A program made the translations under genes and the position numbers. From Lutraria lutraria (lineage: Eukaryota; Mollusca; Bivalvia; Venerida; Mactridae), in NCBI GenBank assembly GCA_964023205.1, contig OZ026833.1:37240366-37304365 (forward strand): 64,000 nucleotides of DNA. The letters run 5' to 3'. This document shows, piece after piece, positions 34,500 to 44,431 of the stretch. Below the pieces are notes generated by a model that was given only the letters and a program-made list of their open reading frames with translations, was not told the origin of the DNA and made no database searches. Numbering within the stretch: position 1 is the stretch's first letter; each line of letters opens with the position of its first letter.

Positions 34500-35695
34500 T
34501 TTGTGGGTTTTTAGCACAAACTTTACCTTGTAAACACACTAGGGGCCACATTTTTAGCTCAATTTTAGCAAAACTGGGTCAGAATCTTAATATTGACAAA
34601 ATCTCGAACGAAACTAGGTCACCAGGGCCAAATAGAGAAAACCTTGTGAAATCACTGTTTTGATTGGATCTTCATGAAACTTTGTCAGAATGTTTATTTC
34701 AATAATATGTAGGTCAAGCTTGATAATGGGTCATTTCCGGTCAAAAACTAGGTCACTAGGGCAAATTGCTGGAAAACCTTGTGAACACTCTAGAAGTCAC
34801 TGTTTTGATTGGATGATCATGAAACCTTGTCAGAATGTTTGTCTTTATAATATCTTGAACGAGTTTGAACATGAGTCATCTTGGGTCAAAAACTAGGTTG
34901 CTAGGTCAAATCTTATGAAAAACCTTGTTAACACTGTAGATTTCACAGTTATAATTGGATCTTCAACAAACTTTGTCTAATTGTTCGTTTCAATGTTATA
35001 GCCATCAAGTACAAATATGGGTCATCTGGGGTCTCTGACTAGGTCAGATCTTAGGAAAACTTTGTTAACACTGTTTATGTCACAGTTTTGATTGGATCTT
35101 CACCAAACCTTGTCAAAATGTTTGGTTCAATGATATGTGGGTCAAGATTGAATATGGGTCAGCTGGCCTCAAAAACGTGGTCACCAGGTCAAATCTTTGG
35201 TAAAATTCCTGTAAAAGCTCCAAATTGGTTTTAATTGGATCTTGGCCAAACCTGGTCTGATTGTTTGTCTCAATGATATTAAGGATAAGAGCAAATATGG
35301 GTCATCTAGGGTCAAAAACTAGGTCACGAGGTCAAATCTTAGGAAAACCTTACTAATACTGTAAATGTCAAATTTTGATTGTATCTTCACCAAACCTTAT
35401 CAGAATGTTTGTCTTAATGATATGTAAGACAAATTCGAACATAGGTCATCTGGGGTCAAAAACTAGGTCATGAGGTCAAATATTAGGAAAACTTTGTCTA
35501 TGCTGTAGTTTTCATGGTTTTGATTGGATATTCACCAAATTTTGTCAGAATGTTTGTCTTATTTATATGTGGGACAAGTTATAACATGGGTCATCTTGGG
35601 TCAAAAACTAGGTCACTGGTTCAAAACAAAGTTTTAATGAGTGAACAGTGATTGTCATGTGAGCAATATAGGGCCATCTTGGACCTCTTGTTTTT
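34500..35695 (+). repeat. Long dispersed repeat, CTAGGTCACCAGGTCAAAT class, 5'-truncated
   Basis: About seven degenerate units of about 143 bp cycle through GGATCTTCACCAAAC, TGTCAGAATGTTTGTCTT, CATGGGTCATCTGGGGTCAA, AAACTAGGTCACCAGGTCAA and AAACCTTGTTAACACTGTAG. The 3' end is the family signature ATGTGAGCAATATAGGGCCA then TCTTGG and CTCTTGTT. The TTAGCTCAC head seen at 46216 is missing here. Short plus frames in it have no domains. Confidence 0.9.
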
Positions 35696-36139
35696 GTAGG
35701 GTTTATACTAGATCTAATGTTTATATTATCATCATTTTTATCATTTGGCATATCTTTTATGAACATCTTTTTACATGTAATACATGATGAAGAATAGTCT
35801 TATACATTTCATCGGAATTCTGGTAATAAAGATTAGTTTGCTATTAAAAGTCGATCTATTTTCAGCCATATTTAGTTATACATGTACTTAACAAAAAAAG
35901 AAACATTACATACTTCATGACCTGTTTTAGAGGGTTAACAGTGACTTTATGTGAATTATGCCTGCTTAGCTTAGGCTGCTGGACGTCACAGGCACTGGAC
36001 CCGAGCCCAATGGCAAAACGTGATTTGGTGAGGAACTTCTTCTTTGGTTGTGATAGGGGAAGCCATTAGTTGCTCTTTTTAGAATTTGATTCAGTGAGCT
36101 TCAAAAACTGGTAGAAACCAAGAACAAGGTGGCAAGCAA
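35696..36139. other. No gene recognised
   Basis: Sequence between repeat families, without frames or element ends of note. Confidence 0.45.
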
Positions 36140-36310
36140 GCCTGTTCAAAAACTAGCCAAGAATGTATAGTTTAGTTATTTCTGAAGACAAGGGGAAAAT
36201 TGGCCAAGAATGTATGGTTTAATTAATTATATCTGAAGACAAGAGGAAAAAGTGGCCAAGAATGTATGTTTTAATTACATCTGAAGACAAGGGAAAATAG
36301 TGGCCAAAAT
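36140..36310. repeat. Three-copy tandem repeat, about 54-bp unit
   Basis: GGCCAAGAATGTATGGTTTA or a close variant recurs three times, each followed by ATCTGAAGACAAG and GGAAAA. The units vary in length by small indels. Confidence 0.85.
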
Positions 36311-36364
36311 GGTAAAAACTAACTGAGAATCAGAATACAATAATGTTATTATAAGGGAGAAAAA

Positions 36365-36515
36365 CTGGACAGGGGAAAAAATAGACTGCTACACCGGGGG
36401 TCACAGTCATGTTGTCTTATTTTCCAACATTTTTCCCTTACTGCAGCACAAGTGCGAATCAAATTCGTAAGTGATATTGCTATAATTCGTTTCTCAGGTG
36501 AGCATGCCAGGGGCC
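36365..36515 (+). repeat. 3' end of a dispersed repeat (same class as 40518-41111)
   Basis: TCTTATTTTCCAACATTTTT, CTTACTGCAGCACAAGTGCG, AAGTGATATTGCTATAATTC and TTTCTCAGGTGAGCATG match 40985-41085 in order. The terminal CTCTTGTT is missing. Confidence 0.8.
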
Positions 36516-36549
36516 AGTTTTACTTTTCAAATTTAAGGAAGCTCATCAA

Positions 36550-36815
36550 AATTAGATTCATGAATCATGATTAATTATTTTGATGAAAAATTCATGAATT
36601 GTTCATGAACTGACTATGTTCATTTATGAACCTTTGATGAACTTTTATTAACAATTCATGAAACTTTATGAACCAATGGTGTTCATAAACAACTTCACGA
36701 ATTGTTGATGAACCGTCCATCAAACTTGGCTCATGAAATATTGATGAATTATTTTGATGAACTTTCATGAACAATTCATGAACTGTTCATTAACATCATC
36801 AATTCATGAACAAAT
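36550..36815. repeat. Cluster of self-complementary TTCATGAA motifs
   Basis: TTCATGAA and its extensions (GTTCATGAAC, AATTCATGAACA) recur every 10-25 bp, mixed with TGATGAA, so almost the whole stretch can pair with itself in several registers. No fixed period. The minus frame through it (60 codons) is a by-product. Confidence 0.85.
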
Positions 36816-36918
36816 TCTCTATAGTCATGACATGCAGTGAGAAATTACTAGCTACTGCACATTTTGAAAACCCATACAAATTCAGTGCCTTCAGTGCTTT
36901 GATCTGTATACAGTAAAC

Positions 36919-37218
36919 TATTTACCAATATCTACCCCAAACGTGTCCTCGATCAGCTGAAGAAAGCACCCAGATGCAAAAAATCTGAGTGCCATCAGAA
37001 TCTGTTGTCGAACTGTCAGTGCACAGTTCCTTCTCATCTTATGTCGAAGTTGGTAACCAATCAGGCCTTCCAGTCTGTCCAGATTCTGTGATCAAAGTCT
37101 GTAGCGTCTAAGTAATTCTTCATCGTCGAGGTCGTCCATCTGTCTGTGTACTCGTCGAAACTGACTCGGTCTGCGAGCATTAGGTACAACAAGGGCAGCT
37201 ATTACGAAGTTGGTTAAT
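36919..37218 (-). pseudogene. PIF/Harbinger (HARBI1-like) transposase N-terminal fragment
   Basis: The minus strand reads VIAALVVPNARRPSQFRRVH, then RQMDDLDDEELLRRYRL, a TGA, and SQNLDRLEGLIGYQLRHKMR followed by RNCALTVRQQILMALRFFAS and GCFLQLIEDTFGVDIG. This is the N-terminal region of HARBI1-type DDE nucleases, ahead of the catalytic domain. The in-frame TGA falls where family members have a Phe-Ser-Arg-type segment. The frame ends at GATATTGGTAAATAG, where GTAAAT could be a splice donor or simply a stop. The DDE part is not in the neighbouring sequence, so it is a non-functional remnant. Confidence 0.82.
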
Positions 37219-37395
37219 CGTTTTGGTTAAGATTCAACCAACGTCTTAGACCTTAGTTAAAATAACTGTAAATTTAACCAAAACAAACTATGTTTGGTCA
37301 AATTTAACCAAAACTTTATACAATCGCTAACCAATAATTAACTGAGAATTTAACCAAAACTATGATTTAACCCAGCGGTTAAAGTTAACCAGTCT
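37219..37395. repeat. AACCAAAA/TTTTGGTT-rich pairing-prone stretch
   Basis: GGTTAA and TTAACC motifs recur in both orientations (GTTTTGGTTAAG, AATTTAACCAAAAC, TTAACCAG), giving many short inverted pairs. It adjoins the Harbinger fragment and may be the end region of that element. Confidence 0.55.
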
Positions 37396-38094
37396 TATAT
37401 AATTGGGTGCTGTTGTACTATATACTCAGCTTCTGAATATATGTGTCATTATGTAATCTTTCTACACTGAGAGACAATACAATATTTCAGCACTACAACA
37501 GTTACTGTGAATGAAATAATTTCATACATGTATTGATTGAAAATGTTGTGCGGATGAATACTTAATTATTATACTTGTTGGTTTTACCATTTAAATTGCC
37601 AAAATATTTCCAATGCTTTCAAGATCGACAGAATCCTGCAATATATCTCCAACTTATATCAAAACTGCAAAGTCTGCAGTGTATACTTATCCAACAACTG
37701 GTACTATTTTTCAACGCGGATGAGAGGCAGCACTGTTTTGTAACTACATGTACGTAATGTGGTGTATACCTATTGGAACTCTGTTCCTCAAAATGCTTCA
37801 GGTTGCTCTGTTATAAGCTGTGCCATTAGGGTTTAGTTAACCTTGTAACTCTAAACTTAATTCAGCGGAGTAATAGCAAAGTAAAAAATTCAAAACATGG
37901 ATGATACCAGACTCGAATGTCAGTTTCCTATCATTTAGTTTAAGTATACGACACTTTTCAGATAAACAAAACAAAACAATCTATTTTAGTTTCTTTTCGA
38001 GGTGTTGTAACCATTTTGAAATAACACGCCTGCCATTGTGAAGCCTGACTACTTTTTAGACGTTGACAGAGGATTGGAAAGGAATGACAACTCT
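37396..38094. other. No gene recognised
   Basis: A short plus frame at 37575-37757 is not recognisable. No repeat assigned. Confidence 0.4.
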
Positions 38095-38335
38095 TGTTAG
38101 AGTTTGTCATTAGGGGTCAAAATAGGGTCAAAATGTCAAATTTAATGAAAAATTTTGAACACACCAAAGGTCATTGTTATGATTTGATCTTCAGGAAATT
38201 TCGTCAGAATGTTTGTCTTAATGATGTCTAAGACAAGTTCGATAAAGGGTCATTTGGGGTCAATAATTAAGTCATCGGATCAAATCTTAGGAAAACTTGT
38301 GAACCCTCTAGAGGTTACAGTTTGTATAGGATATT
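38095..38335 (+). repeat. Fragment of the CTAGGTCACCAGGTCAAAT-class repeat
   Basis: Contains GTCAGAATGTTTGTCTTAAT, AGACAAGTTCGATAAAGGGT, CATTTGGGGTCAATAA and AAATCTTAGGAAAACTTGTG in family order. About one and a half units. Confidence 0.82.
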
Positions 38336-38382
38336 GATCGAGTACGAGGTCTATCTGCGTAGGAAAGACCTGGTCATGGGAT

Positions 38383-38655
38383 TCACGTGAACACCGAGAG
38401 GCCGATGTACGAGGTTGGTATCTGACTTGCACAACGTTCGATGGCTTTACATTTACCTACATGTCCAATAGCAATACAGACGATATATTTTCTCTGGCTC
38501 TGGTCATATGCAGCGACATAGACATAGCAATTACCGAAACGATGAACTGGTTTATTATAACGCTTTATAAATAATCTAAATTTGACTGTGACATTATCCT
38601 TAGAAATGTGGAATTGGCTACCAATTACACCACCCCTATATGACGATGTGGTCAT
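38383..38655 (-). CDS. Unrecognised 90-residue ORF downstream of a TATA box
   Basis: The frame begins MTTSSYRGGVIGSQFHISKD and ends SYIGLSVFT. It has balanced composition, basic residues (FRLFIKRYNKPVHRFG) and a short hydrophobic YVYVAAYD/YIVCIAIGHVGK segment. It has no signal peptide and no domain that I know. On the minus strand TATAAATA lies at 38679-38686, about 25-30 nt before the ATG, which would put the start site almost on the ATG and leave hardly any leader. GGACATGTAGGTAAATG near 38460 could contain a splice donor, so the true frame might be shorter. It could be a small gene, a first exon or chance. Not close to any element end that I see. Confidence 0.3.
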   Translation of the reverse strand: MTTSSYRGGVIGSQFHISKDNVTVKFRLFIKRYNKPVHRFGNCYVYVAAYDQSQRKYIVCIAIGHVGKCKAIERCASQIPTSYIGLSVFT

Positions 38656-38829
38656 TGAATGTTAGTTGAGAGCTTGCCTATTTATACTTGTTGCAACGTT
38701 ACTGTCGGGTTGAAATAAAAAGGAAAAGGTTTTCAGACACAAATATGTTTTTAGATAATATGTATACGTAAAACGTCGATTTTCTAGTATCTTATTTATT
38801 GGCAAAGAATAATATGTTGCCATGAGTTC

Positions 38830-39410
38830 TTTTCATGTCCTCGCCATTAGATATGGCTAAAGGACATAAAGTAATACCCCTGTCCGTCCTTCAGTCCGTT
38901 CAAATTTTGATATCCAAGCGATAACTCAAGAAATATTTCATGAATTTGTTTCAAATTAGTCCACCCGGTCATCTCAGTGGTTAGAGCCTTGGTCAACTGA
39001 TCAATAAGTTGTGAGGTCGTACCCTGAGTGAGACTCACACTGTCCATGACAAATTCGGCTTATTATATGATAATTACACTGCATGTTAAATTGTCAACCA
39101 CCTCTGAATTATGTGGGGTAGCTTGGTAGTAGCTTACGGATAGAATGGTATCAAGTCTAGATAAATCCAGGGAAGCTGGTTAGGATGACTACCCACTACG
39201 ATACAATTGATATTATGTTGAAAATAGCATTAAATCCGATGAAATAACTAAATAAATAAGAATGATTTCATATTCTACAAGGTATGTGATAATAAATTAC
39301 AATTGTCAACTTCAATTTCCATTAAAAAAAATAACATTTCACAGGAGTTATGGCCCCCTTTGACTTAGTGCTTAGTGGAGGTATTCATGTCCTCTGGTCA
39401 CATTTCTAGT
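38830..39410. mobile_element. Repeat element interrupted by a second SINE family
   Basis: The outer repeat opens with CATGTCCTCGCCATTAGATA and CTAAAGGACATAAAG, and closes with AGGAGTTATGGCCCCC and TTCATGTCCTCTGGTCACAT. Inserted in it at about 38950-39265 is a tRNA-headed SINE. Its A-box-like GTCATCTCAGTGGTTAGAGC, degenerate B box GTGAGGTCGTACCC, body GGATGACTACCCACTACGAT, and tail ending AAATAACTAAATAAATAAG show a family distinct from the one at 3.5 and 8.3 kb. Confidence 0.68.
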
Positions 39411-39609
39411 CTGATATTGCTATTGTATCAACTGGAATCGGAAGTTTCACGTGTTCTCAAACATTTTCTTGTATTAAAACCGACACACAAAGAAGGAAAT
39501 GCGCATTGTGCTTTCGTCAGCCTTGTATGTGTTGTTGCAGTATGATTATAATTACTGTTTGGTTTGTTATATCATGTATATATGGCACATTTAAGTAATA
39601 GATACAGTA
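39411..39609. other. No gene recognised
   Basis: Short AT-rich spacer before the fold-back element. Confidence 0.4.
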
Positions 39610-39912
39610 CGAGTTTTTCTTCAAAAGTGTCTTCTTACAGACGTAAGAGGATGGTTCGCTTAGACAAACAAGCACTTTGTCCGAGGCGAAGCCGAGGATA
39701 AATGGTTGTTTGTCTAAGCGAACCGTCCTCTTAGCGTCTGTAAGAAGACATATTTGAAGAAAATACGAGTATGTGTATCTGACTTATACGACGATAAAGG
39801 ATACTGTCCACGTGAAAGTTGAGTTATTGAAAAGTGTCTTCTTACAAACGTAAGAAGACTCTTTTTGAATAGCTCTGCTGGGGGTATAGTCGTATAAGGT
39901 ATTTTGTCCATC
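39610..39912. mobile_element. Fold-back element with 45-bp inverted arms
   Basis: 39628-39671 (TGTCTTCTTACAGACGTAAG through GCTTAGACAAACAA) is the reverse complement of 39706-39750 with one indel and one substitution. The loop contains CCGAGGCGAAGCCGAGGA. A further TGTCTTCTTACAAACGTAAG at 39836 repeats the arm start, so the element has three related blocks. The segment from the loop to the end matches 7622-7790. Confidence 0.85.
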
Positions 39913-40185
39913 ATTAGTTCAAGTATACTGGGCTGGCAAATTTGTGATTGCTCATGTTTATATAATCATAGAGCATACACATTGTTTATACAAACAATAA
40001 ATTCTTAAAGCGCTTATATAAACAATTGTGTGCACATGGGCAGGTCTAGCTTCTTTCGATTATAGACCTGGTCACGTGCATAAAACAGACCCGCGCAAGA
40101 AATTCTTTTGAAAATACAGGTCTTTGATAATACAGGTCTTTCTAAAGGATATGGACCTATCGCAAACAAAGAAGTAGGTGTGTAA
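39913..40185. other. No gene recognised
   Basis: Includes short self-complementary runs around CATAGAGCATACACATTG and AACAATAAATTC, without a gene. Confidence 0.4.
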
Positions 40186-40352
40186 ATATTGGATCTTCAC
40201 CAAATCTTGCCTGTTTGTATTATATAATGATATCTTGGACAAGCTCGATAATTGGTCAACTTAGGTCAAAAACTAGGTCACCAGGTCAAAGGAAAAACTT
40301 AATGAATGATTATCATGTGAGCAATGTAGGGTCATCTTGGCCCTCTTGTTTT
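40186..40352 (+). repeat. 3' end of the CTAGGTCACCAGGTCAAAT-class repeat
   Basis: GGATCTTCACCAAATCTTGC, AAAAACTAGGTCACCAGGTC, and the terminal ATGTGAGCAATGTAGGGTCA, TCTTGGCCCTCTTGTTT. One unit long. Confidence 0.88.
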
Positions 40353-40517
40353 ATGATGTTGGCGTGTCAGCAAGTAGTCAAAACCAAAATTAATTTTTTT
40401 TTTTTTTTCTAATTTTGATAAAAAGCAAGAGAAAAGTCTGATTAACAAATAATTGGACTGGTATGGCCTTATCACCCTATACATCCAATTTATTGTACAA
40501 GGGTTTGAAGCAATATT

Positions 40518-41111
40518 TTTTAGCTCACCCGAGAGTGATCTATTAAATTAGTATAGTATTTTGTCTGTCGTCTGTCTGCCCATAATTCTTCATACGACTT
40601 TCCTCTGAAACGGCTTGGTCAAATTTGAAGAACCTCCACAGGAATAATCTTTAGGTGGTCCTTTACAATAGTTGCTAAAGGAATGTCATTCCATGCTGTA
40701 CTCTGGTTTCCATGGCAACCAAAAGAAAAAATCTTGTCTTGAACCACATGGTCTTAAGCTTAGATATTAGCCATGGAGCACAATCCAGAGACCATCTAAC
40801 AAAGTTGCTAAAATAATGTACCTGGGATTAAAATTGGACCCACCCCAGGGGTCACTTGTTTCATATAGATTTATATAGTGGAAAATATAACAAGAAAGTT
40901 CTTGTTTAAATGCACAAGGTTTAGAGCTTTGATATTTTATCATGTAGAGGCCCTCTTACAAAATTGCTAAAAAGTATATCCCTTAGGTCTTATTTTCCAA
41001 TACTTTTTACTTATTGCAGCACACATTTATAATAAATCAAATTCATAAGTGATATTGCCACAACTTATTTCTCAGGTGAGCATTGTAGGGTCACTTGGCT
41101 CTCTTGTTTGT
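40518..41111 (+). repeat. Dispersed repeat with TTAGCTCACC head and CTCTTGTTT tail
   Basis: Starts TTTTTAGCTCACCCGAGAGT and ends GGTGAGCATTGTAGGGTCAC, TTGGCTCTCTTGTTT. The interior (GGTTTCCATGGCAACCAAAA, ACCACATGGTCTTAAGCTTA, ACCCCAGGGGTCACTTG) differs from the class at 46216, but both ends are shared. Inverted AGCTCACC and GGTGAGC lie near the two ends. No coding frame. Confidence 0.82.
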
Positions 41112-42021
41112 TAATCATTTTGTTTACACGGCAAATTTAAGTCTCAGTATAAAACGGTTCAGTGCTTTCCTATCATCCCATTTGTCAACCAGTTTTTGAT
41201 GCAAAATTCTCATGCTTCTTGAAAAGTGTACACACGTTTGTAAGGAGAACCAGTTTTCGATCAGATTGTTAGCGGACAGGCACATGGTAGGTTGATATTT
41301 TACTAATGAAATTAATTTTAGGTCACAGATTTATGAGCTTTATACAATTAAAATTATGAATTCTTTCTTCAAATGATTTTGTATTACTATTTTATAGTTT
41401 AATTTTCTTCAATTTCTTTGTTAGGATATTGTAATGTTATTGCTGAATGTTGTAAAAAGCTTACTGACCTTGTCTTTTTATGTGAGAAAGTAGTCAGTTG
41501 CTTTTAACTTTTCCATGTGCTTTCAAGTGACCAAAAAAGCCCAAACCTACCTATCCTATTGTAATGAACAATTACAAGTAACCAGAAAAATACATATTTC
41601 TTTTATGCCTAAGGAGAATCAGGTTGTTATTTGAATGTTATAATAGATAATTTGTAGTTGATGTTTAAGCTCGGTTATTTAAAATAGATTTACTGTTTTA
41701 CTGGCAGTATTGTGTATAACAATAAATCAAAGTACTGAAAGTACTGTCGGACTTGATTTTTACCATACGAGACAAAATAGAGAAATGTGTACCCACATCG
41801 TTCGAGCCCATACAAATATTTTAACATTTAAAATTACGGACCGATTTTTCATTCATATTGTAATGCAGGTCATATGCATATATGTAAATGACGTAAGCTA
41901 GGGCTTTACTATAGTCCCTTTGCTAAATTTTTAAATGAAAAAAGCTTGATATTGGAAAGTTTAATGATTAGCACATTAATTGAGGACAATTTAATTGCAT
42001 TAAAAACTCTTTATTGTACAA
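41112..42021. other. No gene recognised
   Basis: AT-rich, with short frames only (for example 41710-41901) and no recognisable motif. Confidence 0.4.
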
Positions 42022-42410
42022 AACTAGTCAACAACACTTCAGTAACAGTAAATACAAACATTGATTCTTCTGGTTTTAACACAACAGAACATCGTCGCAT
42101 TGAACACATTCAGGGTCACTCAAATCAAAAAGGTCCTGACACAGTAGAGTAAGACCTATATGACCTATAGTTATAATTATTATTCTTAAGCCGCAGTTTT
42201 AACATTCAACCTTCGATAAATCAAACTCCCCACATCGGTTACGCTTTGCTACTAGCCACTGCGGGGAGTGAGTCTATAAATAGCGATTCCATCATCAAAA
42301 TAACACTAGTTGGTGTGAATATCACGGAATACAATTAAATGAGAATTCGCTTTGTAATATTAAGAAATGTTAGAAAGGCACAAAACACACACATCGATGG
42401 TAGATTGTTG
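42022..42410 (+). repeat. Left arm of a long inverted pair, with TATA box
   Basis: Matches the reverse complement of 45045-45505 through landmarks in order: CAGTAACAGTAAATAC, TTCTTCTGGTTTTAACACAA, CAGAACATCGTCGCATTGAA, AAGCCGCAGT, GTCTATAAATAGCGATT, CACTAGTTGGTGTGA and GGCACAAAACACACACATCG. The arm includes TATAAATA at 42275-42282 and a CTCCCCAC...GCGGGGAG inverted pair just before it (about 42220-42270). Confidence 0.88.
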
Positions 42411-42497
42411 CAAATGCATGAATACGTCCGTGGAGATTTTTCTGAACTATCAAACGAAAACCGAACTTTTACGGCAAGATATTTTATTGGACAGTGA
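42339..42497 (+). CDS. Possible 52-residue ORF behind the left-arm TATA box
   Basis: ATG at 42339, 57 nt after the end of TATAAATA, opens MRIRFVILRNVRKAQNTHID and closes ...TARYFIGQ at TGA 42495. It has balanced, charged composition and no domain that I know. The paralogous right arm does not keep this frame (stops appear in the aligned stretch), which argues against strong selection on it. It extends about 90 bp past the arm. Confidence 0.2.
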   Translation: MRIRFVILRNVRKAQNTHIDGRLLQMHEYVRGDFSELSNENRTFTARYFIGQ

Positions 42498-42857
42498 ATA
42501 CGCGGTTTTAATTCTACGCATTTGAAAATCTCATGTATCTACCGACAAGCACTTATTTAGATACATGACTCTTTCCATGTAGTTACAATAGAATGATTTG
42601 AAATGTATTTAGATCTGACACACTTAATTGGGGAAAGATTCCAGATACTTCTATATAAACATACCATTTAGTTGCGTACTATTTCCTTTATGTGGCATTC
42701 TTTTAACCAAGCTGTTATGGAGTCCAGCGACAAATATAAGTCAACGATTACAAAGGACTTGATTTTGATAAAAATCAAGTCCAAAAATCATCATAAGTGC
42801 TCAATGACTTATTTCAAATCTAACATTCTTAAGCTCGACAACAATTGGTTGAATTTT

Positions 42858-43780
42858 TAGCTCACATAAGCCAATGGCTCAGGATGAGTTTTTAGTATCG
42901 ATGAATGCCGGTACACTCTAGCATCCACAGCTATATAGCGATTATGGGCAAAATGTGATAATTATTTCCAAAGTTATGGGCCCCTGACTTAGAAAATTTG
43001 CTTTATTTTAACTTGTTTACATTCTCCATTTCTTCACCATTATTAAAGGGGCATGCCCAGGAACTGCTGTGTCTTTTTTTTCGTACACCAAAAATGCGTT
43101 TGTCACTTGTAAAATCAAAATGACCATATAACGCACACGTCGGTATTTGTACACCCTGTATGTTGGTTTGAATAAAAGGCTGTCAGCCTTTTATTGATGA
43201 CAACGATATTTCCGATACGACTGAGAGTTTAACTGAGCGTGTGCGCTGCCTTTCAAGTGAACATAACATGAGCAATACTTACCATTTCAGTTTGTTGACA
43301 TTTTTTCCGCGATGTTTTCAGTTTTGACAGATACCGAAAGGGTCGAGTTGTGAAAATGACAAATAATTTCTGAGGCCGAAATTGGCAGGTTTGGTAAATC
43401 TAGAAATGTGTATTTTGAGTAAACTAGCGGCATATTCCAGGGCATGCCCCTTTAAACATACTTACAGTGAAAGTGTATGACCTAAGATCTCTGAGAGTTT
43501 GATATGGGCAAAATTGAACCAGTGCTTGCAGAGTTATGGGCCCTTGACTTAGAAAAATTGCTTTATTTCAACTTTATTACATTATAGCATCTTGATTTCA
43601 TCACTACTCGTAATCATATTTGCACAGCTTCCATTATTCATGAAAAAAAAGTTCTGTTTGATCAAACTCTATGTAGAAACTGCGCATTCAAGATGAAAAA
43701 CTATATCACCTGGTCATTAATTATAGCATAGTTGTTCTCAGGTGAGGGATATAGGGCAATCTTGGCCCTCCTTGTTAAAA
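42858..43780 (+). repeat. Dispersed repeat, GAGTTATGGGCCC class, interrupted by a MITE
   Basis: Starts TTTTTAGCTCACATAAGCC and ends CAGGTGAGGGATATAGGGCA, ATCTTGGCCCTCCTTGTT, so it shares ends with the other TTAGCTCAC repeats. Interior phrases (AAAGTTATGGGCCCCTGACT, AGAGTTATGGGCCCTTGACT, TTAGAAAATTTGCTTTATTT) match 14576-14900. A 405-bp element is inserted at 43047-43451. Confidence 0.82.
43047..43451. mobile_element. MITE with 15-bp ends and TTAA target duplication
   Basis: AGGGGCATGCCCAGG at the left and CCAGGGCATGCCCCT at the right are inverted repeats with one mismatch. TTAA stands directly outside both ends (43043-43046 and 43452-43455), the duplication expected of TTAA-specific (piggyBac-like) integration. 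The interior is non-coding and contains AAAAGGCTGTCAGCCTTTTA, a hairpin. It lies inside an older dispersed repeat. Confidence 0.88.
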
Positions 43781-44195
43781 TAGCTTTTAACGGACCCATG
43801 ATATCAGTGTTTATTTTTTAAATTTATCATTTTATATTAAAGTTGTTGGCAACAAGAAGAACCATGAACAATTCTAGGTATGGTGTATGTGAATGAATAG
43901 ACTTGTATTATTTGAGGCCTGTGTTCTACAATGAAGACTTGGCCATCAGTAAGGTAGGTGTTAAAAATTGCATACTCTAAAATTATGACTCACAGCATGT
44001 CAATAACATAAATAATGAATTTAATATTTCTCATTTTCACCATCCCACTTTACAAACCAATTGGATTCTGTACCAATACTTACCTTGCTCTCCGCATGCA
44101 GTAGTCTACTTCACTTCATGTAATAAGTGTTCAATTTCATAGAAAATATAAAAATAAGATTGAAATTATGTTGTTGTTTGTGTCAGAACTTTAGA

Positions 44196-44431
44196 GAAAA
44201 ATGAGAATGAAATCATTTACTTCTCATCTTTGTGATGCTGAAATTGAAGAGCCTTCCCATGATACTTCTATACTGTGTATATGTCTGCTCCAGGTATGTA
44301 GAGCTATGCAACTAATTAAAACCAGTATCCATGGAAACAAAACAACCCAGTTCTTCATTGAAGAAGAGTACCATTCTAATGAAGATAATGTGTACAAAAG
44401 ATCAGATATTACAGGCAGGAAATCAAGAGGT
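44196..44431 (+). CDS. Possible internal exon, unrecognised
   Basis: An open frame after a modest acceptor (CAGAACTTTAG, ending at 44195) reads RKMRMKSFTSHLCDAEIEEP, continues through KTSIHGNKTTQFFIEEEYHS and ends ...ITGRKSRG at a GAG|GTAGTTTT donor-like site. The second half is hydrophilic and protein-like. A better donor (CTCCAG|GTATGTAG near 44294) would give a shorter exon. No domain recognised. An upstream donor-like GTAAG|GTAGGTG near 43955 does not join in frame. Weak. Confidence 0.27.

Noticed and set aside
34690..34896. Short plus frames in the CTAGGTCACC-class repeats (also 46943-47173, 63652-63918)
   Set aside because: Their recurrence (for example MGHLGSKTRSQGQ) follows the about 143-bp repeat unit and no protein family is recognised.
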